Shown piece by piece: positions 62,101-64,000 of a DNA stretch of 64,000 nt. Position numbers and translations under genes: made by a program. The stretch comes from Mesodorylaimus sp. YZB2_4 (Eukaryota > Nematoda > Enoplea > Dorylaimida > Dorylaimidae), in NCBI GenBank assembly GCA_030248295.1, contig JASANH010001724.1, positions 735,174 to 799,173 on the forward strand, given 5' to 3'. The notes beneath the pieces were generated by a model. It searched no databases, was not told the DNA's origin, and saw nothing but the letters and a program-made list of their open reading frames with translations. Position 1 is the stretch's first letter, and each line of letters starts with the position of its first letter.

Positions 62101-63948
62101 TACTAACTGGTACGGCATGCATGCATATGCTAAAATCATTTGGTGCTACGCTTGTAGCGTTCGACCGGGGCCCCGACCCCGAAAAATTATGGTCGGGGTT
62201 GGGGCTATAAAATTGTATATTAAATTATGAATTGTTTGCTAACAAGAAGTGCAACCAGAGAATCTTCTTGAGCTAGCTATAAAAAGTATACATCTGACAA
62301 GCACTTCGAAAATGTGCAGGAGGTTGTAATATCTTGTCTTTCCATCAATAAAGCTTGAGTTATCTTAGTAAGCGTTGCTCATTCAGGGCCAGAAACTGCG
62401 CGGTTCACTTGCTGGCAACTAACGCTTCCTGTGTAACTATTGCGCAACTCACTCGCCAGGCGGGGGACATAATCGCGCAATCTGCAAGTGAACCAAGCAG
62501 CCAAAATTCGCCGTTTAGTCGCTCTGTGAGTTGATTGTTTCGCCAGCTTTCGAACATGTCTGAAGCATGGGCATATTTCGACAAGCTTCCTACTAAGCCA
62601 TCGAATGCGCGATGCAAATTGTGCCAAAAAGTCTACAGTCTTGGAAAACGGGGATCTACGAAAGGGCTGTTGGATCATTTACAATCATGCCATAGAAAAG
62701 AATATAATTTGGCCAAGGCGTCGATGAAGCAGGCGTCTGAGGTGCGGGCTTCTTCTCAAGCTTCCGCATCCGACATTTATTTACTAATAAGAAATGCATG
62801 ATTCCTGTCTAAAATTTTGTCGTTATTTCTGAGGAGATCAGTGACATCCGCTAAAAGTATTCTGCACGTGCACTAAATCAATTGTGCTTAAAAATTCAAA
62901 CCCTATAACCACCCCCGACCACGACCCCGGAAATAGTTGACCCCGGTCGAACGCTATACGCTTGTCAGTTTAGTCGTTTCAGTGGCCTTAGTGATCTGCT
63001 GGTTAACAACACCTCATCGAACGGCCAATCGTAGGCACATACCCGCCCATTTTTATCCCACTTTGTAGTACGCAAGCTTTGGTGGTTTCGATTCTAGTGT
63101 AAATTTCCTTGCGCCTGGAATTCTGTGGGTGCGGCAAAGGCACTTGGCTTAGTGAGCAGGGTCCAGGGATCAGGCCCCGTGGGTAACTGGCGCTCTCCTT
63201 TGCTTTCGCTCGTTCGATTTGACTGTTAATTGTTCTTAAATGGGTGGGAACCACTCTTCGAATTTGTCCATCCATGTCGGCGGACCTGTGGTCTGGGCTA
63301 TGCACCAACAGGGGCTTTGATAGTGTACTCTCAAGCAGGGGCTCTCCTCAGGTCGTTGTTCCTTCTGATTCACACTGGAAGCGTCCAGGATTTGACTTGA
63401 GGGCAGGTACTTGGTTTGTCTGTGGGTAAGATCTAGGACATCGTTGTGCATTGCCGTGCTCGTTAAGGATCTTCCCGTGTTGACTTTTATCTTTGCTGCG
63501 TTATCGACACTGCATTAGTCGCCTGAGTGGGCCGGATGCATCATTGCACACAGCACTTGCAGGCACCATTGGGAGGCGCGGAAAACACGTATATGCGCAT
63601 CGTATTCTGTACCTTGTCATTGCGCGGGAATTTTCAATTTTAAGGTTTGTGGTTTATCAAATAACTGCATTAAATGTCTGTATTTTAGAATTGAATGACA
63701 AGAAGCGTATTATGACATGTTTTTACGAAATGCACGGCACTCCATTGTGGCAAGTCGTCGATGATCATTTTCCTGACGATTTGAATTTGGCTGTGAATAA
63801 ATTATGCGTTCAATCGTTGAACAAAGAATACGCGCACAAATTAGCTAACGAATTCAGTTGGTTCTTCATGATTTCTTTGAAGTATACATGGTGGCATATT
63901 TTGCAAAACATTTTGCGCATGCCCGCCCTGACTTCTATTATGATTGAG
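59132..63948 (+). CDS. Unrecognised multi-exon gene, 3' end beyond the window
   Basis: Exons are 59132-59777, 59834-60273, 61830-61932 and 63689-63948. Junctions (a|gtaaga...ttttag, cag|gtcagt...tttctag, a|gtacgt...ttttag, gag|gtaaga) keep one frame with phases 1, 0, 1 and 0, giving about 480 residues so far. The first 130 residues are polar and Ser/Asp/Glu-rich, probably disordered. After that the protein is mostly helical: A-L-E-S-L-I-D-W-L-L-T-E-A, L-K-S-L-R-I-L-N-R-K, a block with Y-V-M-K-N-G-L-P-G-Y, and W-F-F-M-I-S-L-K-Y-T-W-W-H near the end. I recognise no domain. It could be a helical-repeat (HEAT-like) protein. Introns 2 and 3 are 1.6 and 1.8 kb and carry two hAT insertions. The gene continues past 63948. 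Confidence 0.75.
60290..61250. other. Intron 2 content: GC-rich block, no gene
   Basis: 60580-60900 is GC-rich and open on both strands, without recognisable protein. 61010-61060 has GGGTCGATCCGGGCC-type words. It lies within an intron of the 59-kb gene. Confidence 0.4.
61260..61695. mobile_element. hAT-type MITE, 436 bp, with 8-bp TSD
   Basis: Ends TAGCGTTCGTTCGGG and CCCGAGCGAACGCTG are inverted repeats. The flanks CTGTGTAG (61252-61259 and 61696-61703) are identical. Both ends carry GGGATCGGGATCGGG runs. It encodes no protein. Same terminal GCGTTCG as the element at 62155-62956, so the two are probably related. Confidence 0.85.
62155..62956 (+). mobile_element. hAT-type transposon, 802 bp, with 8-bp TSD
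   Basis: The end TAGCGTTCGACCGGGG and its exact complement CCCCGGTCGAACGCTA form a perfect 16-nt inverted repeat. The target duplication TACGCTTG (62147-62154, 62957-62964) is perfect. It keeps a BED zinc finger frame inside but no catalytic transposase domain, so it is an internally deleted element. It sits in intron 3 of the 59-kb gene. Confidence 0.9.
62556..62801 (+). CDS. BED-type zinc finger remnant of hAT transposase
   Basis: 81 codons from an ATG. The BED signature is complete: A-W-A-Y-F-D-K near the start, C-K-L-C, then a Gly-Ser-Thr-containing turn, L-L-D-H-L and H-R-K (C-x2-C...H-x4-H). BED fingers are the DNA-binding N terminus of hAT transposases. The frame ends at TGA right after it, so only the DNA-binding part is left. 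Confidence 0.75.
   Translation: MSEAWAYFDKLPTKPSNARCKLCQKVYSLGKRGSTKGLLDHLQSCHRKEYNLAKASMKQASEVRASSQASASDIYLLIRNA
63262..63436 (-). repeat. Dispersed repeat R3, minus copy
   Basis: Reverse complement aligns with 57766-57950, including 'cttacccacagacaaaccaagtacctgccc' in outline. Located in intron 3 of the 59-kb gene. Confidence 0.7.
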
Positions 63949-64000
63949 GTAAGAGAGCCAAGATCGCGGGGAAGGGCTGTGCTCAGATCGTCTTCCCAAA

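Overview
The window looks like nematode nuclear DNA from a repeat-rich genome. The main reasons are divergent 7TM receptors resembling the nematode chemoreceptor families, two ionotropic receptors that lack the amino-terminal domain, multi-exon genes with introns of about 50 bp ending in TTTTCAG/TTTTAG-type acceptors, a trans-splice-like acceptor just before an ATG, and scattered G/C homopolymer tracts. No species is named. No bacterial operons, rRNA genes, genuine tRNA genes or CRISPR arrays were seen.

Layout. 1-15 kb: a minus-strand cluster of one 7TM receptor subfamily with two intact two-exon genes (5464-6675, 8075-9092) and three broken relatives (1223-1422, 3019-4021, 14397-14786), mixed with a mariner remnant, a LINE tail and repeats. 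17.6-20.1 kb: a long single-exon gene for a protein with an N-terminal NERD nuclease-like domain and a superfamily-1 helicase core, with a TATA box close to the ATG. 20-25.3 kb: palindrome-rich repeats, a perfect small MITE, and the 3' part of an importin-alpha-like gene. 26.7-32.7 kb: an ionotropic-receptor pseudogene, a frameshifted class-A-like 7TM gene and an intact ionotropic receptor. 33.9-43 kb: LINE remnants, a three-exon Tudor-domain gene whose 3.1 kb intron is filled by a tRNA-derived composite SINE, and a pogo-type MITE. 43.7-44.6 kb: an intact single-exon 7TM gene, paralogous to the broken copy at 28.4 kb.

45-54 kb is a transposon graveyard: a decayed retroelement with a viral-type glycoprotein region placed upstream of a retropepsin, split by a hAT element with a perfect 8-bp target duplication, and flanked by LTR-like sequences in opposite orientations with an inverted RNase H/integrase segment. 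55.8 kb carries a tiny secreted-peptide precursor with its own TATA box and poly(A) signal. 59.1 kb to the right edge holds a multi-exon gene of unknown function whose introns contain two further hAT elements with perfect 8-bp duplications.

The genes do not form one pathway. The receptors (two 7TM subfamilies and ionotropic receptors) are typical chemosensory-type families undergoing duplication and decay. The most unusual items are the NERD-helicase gene, the glycoprotein-before-protease retroelement, the peptide precursor, and repeat segments with covarying hairpin stems.
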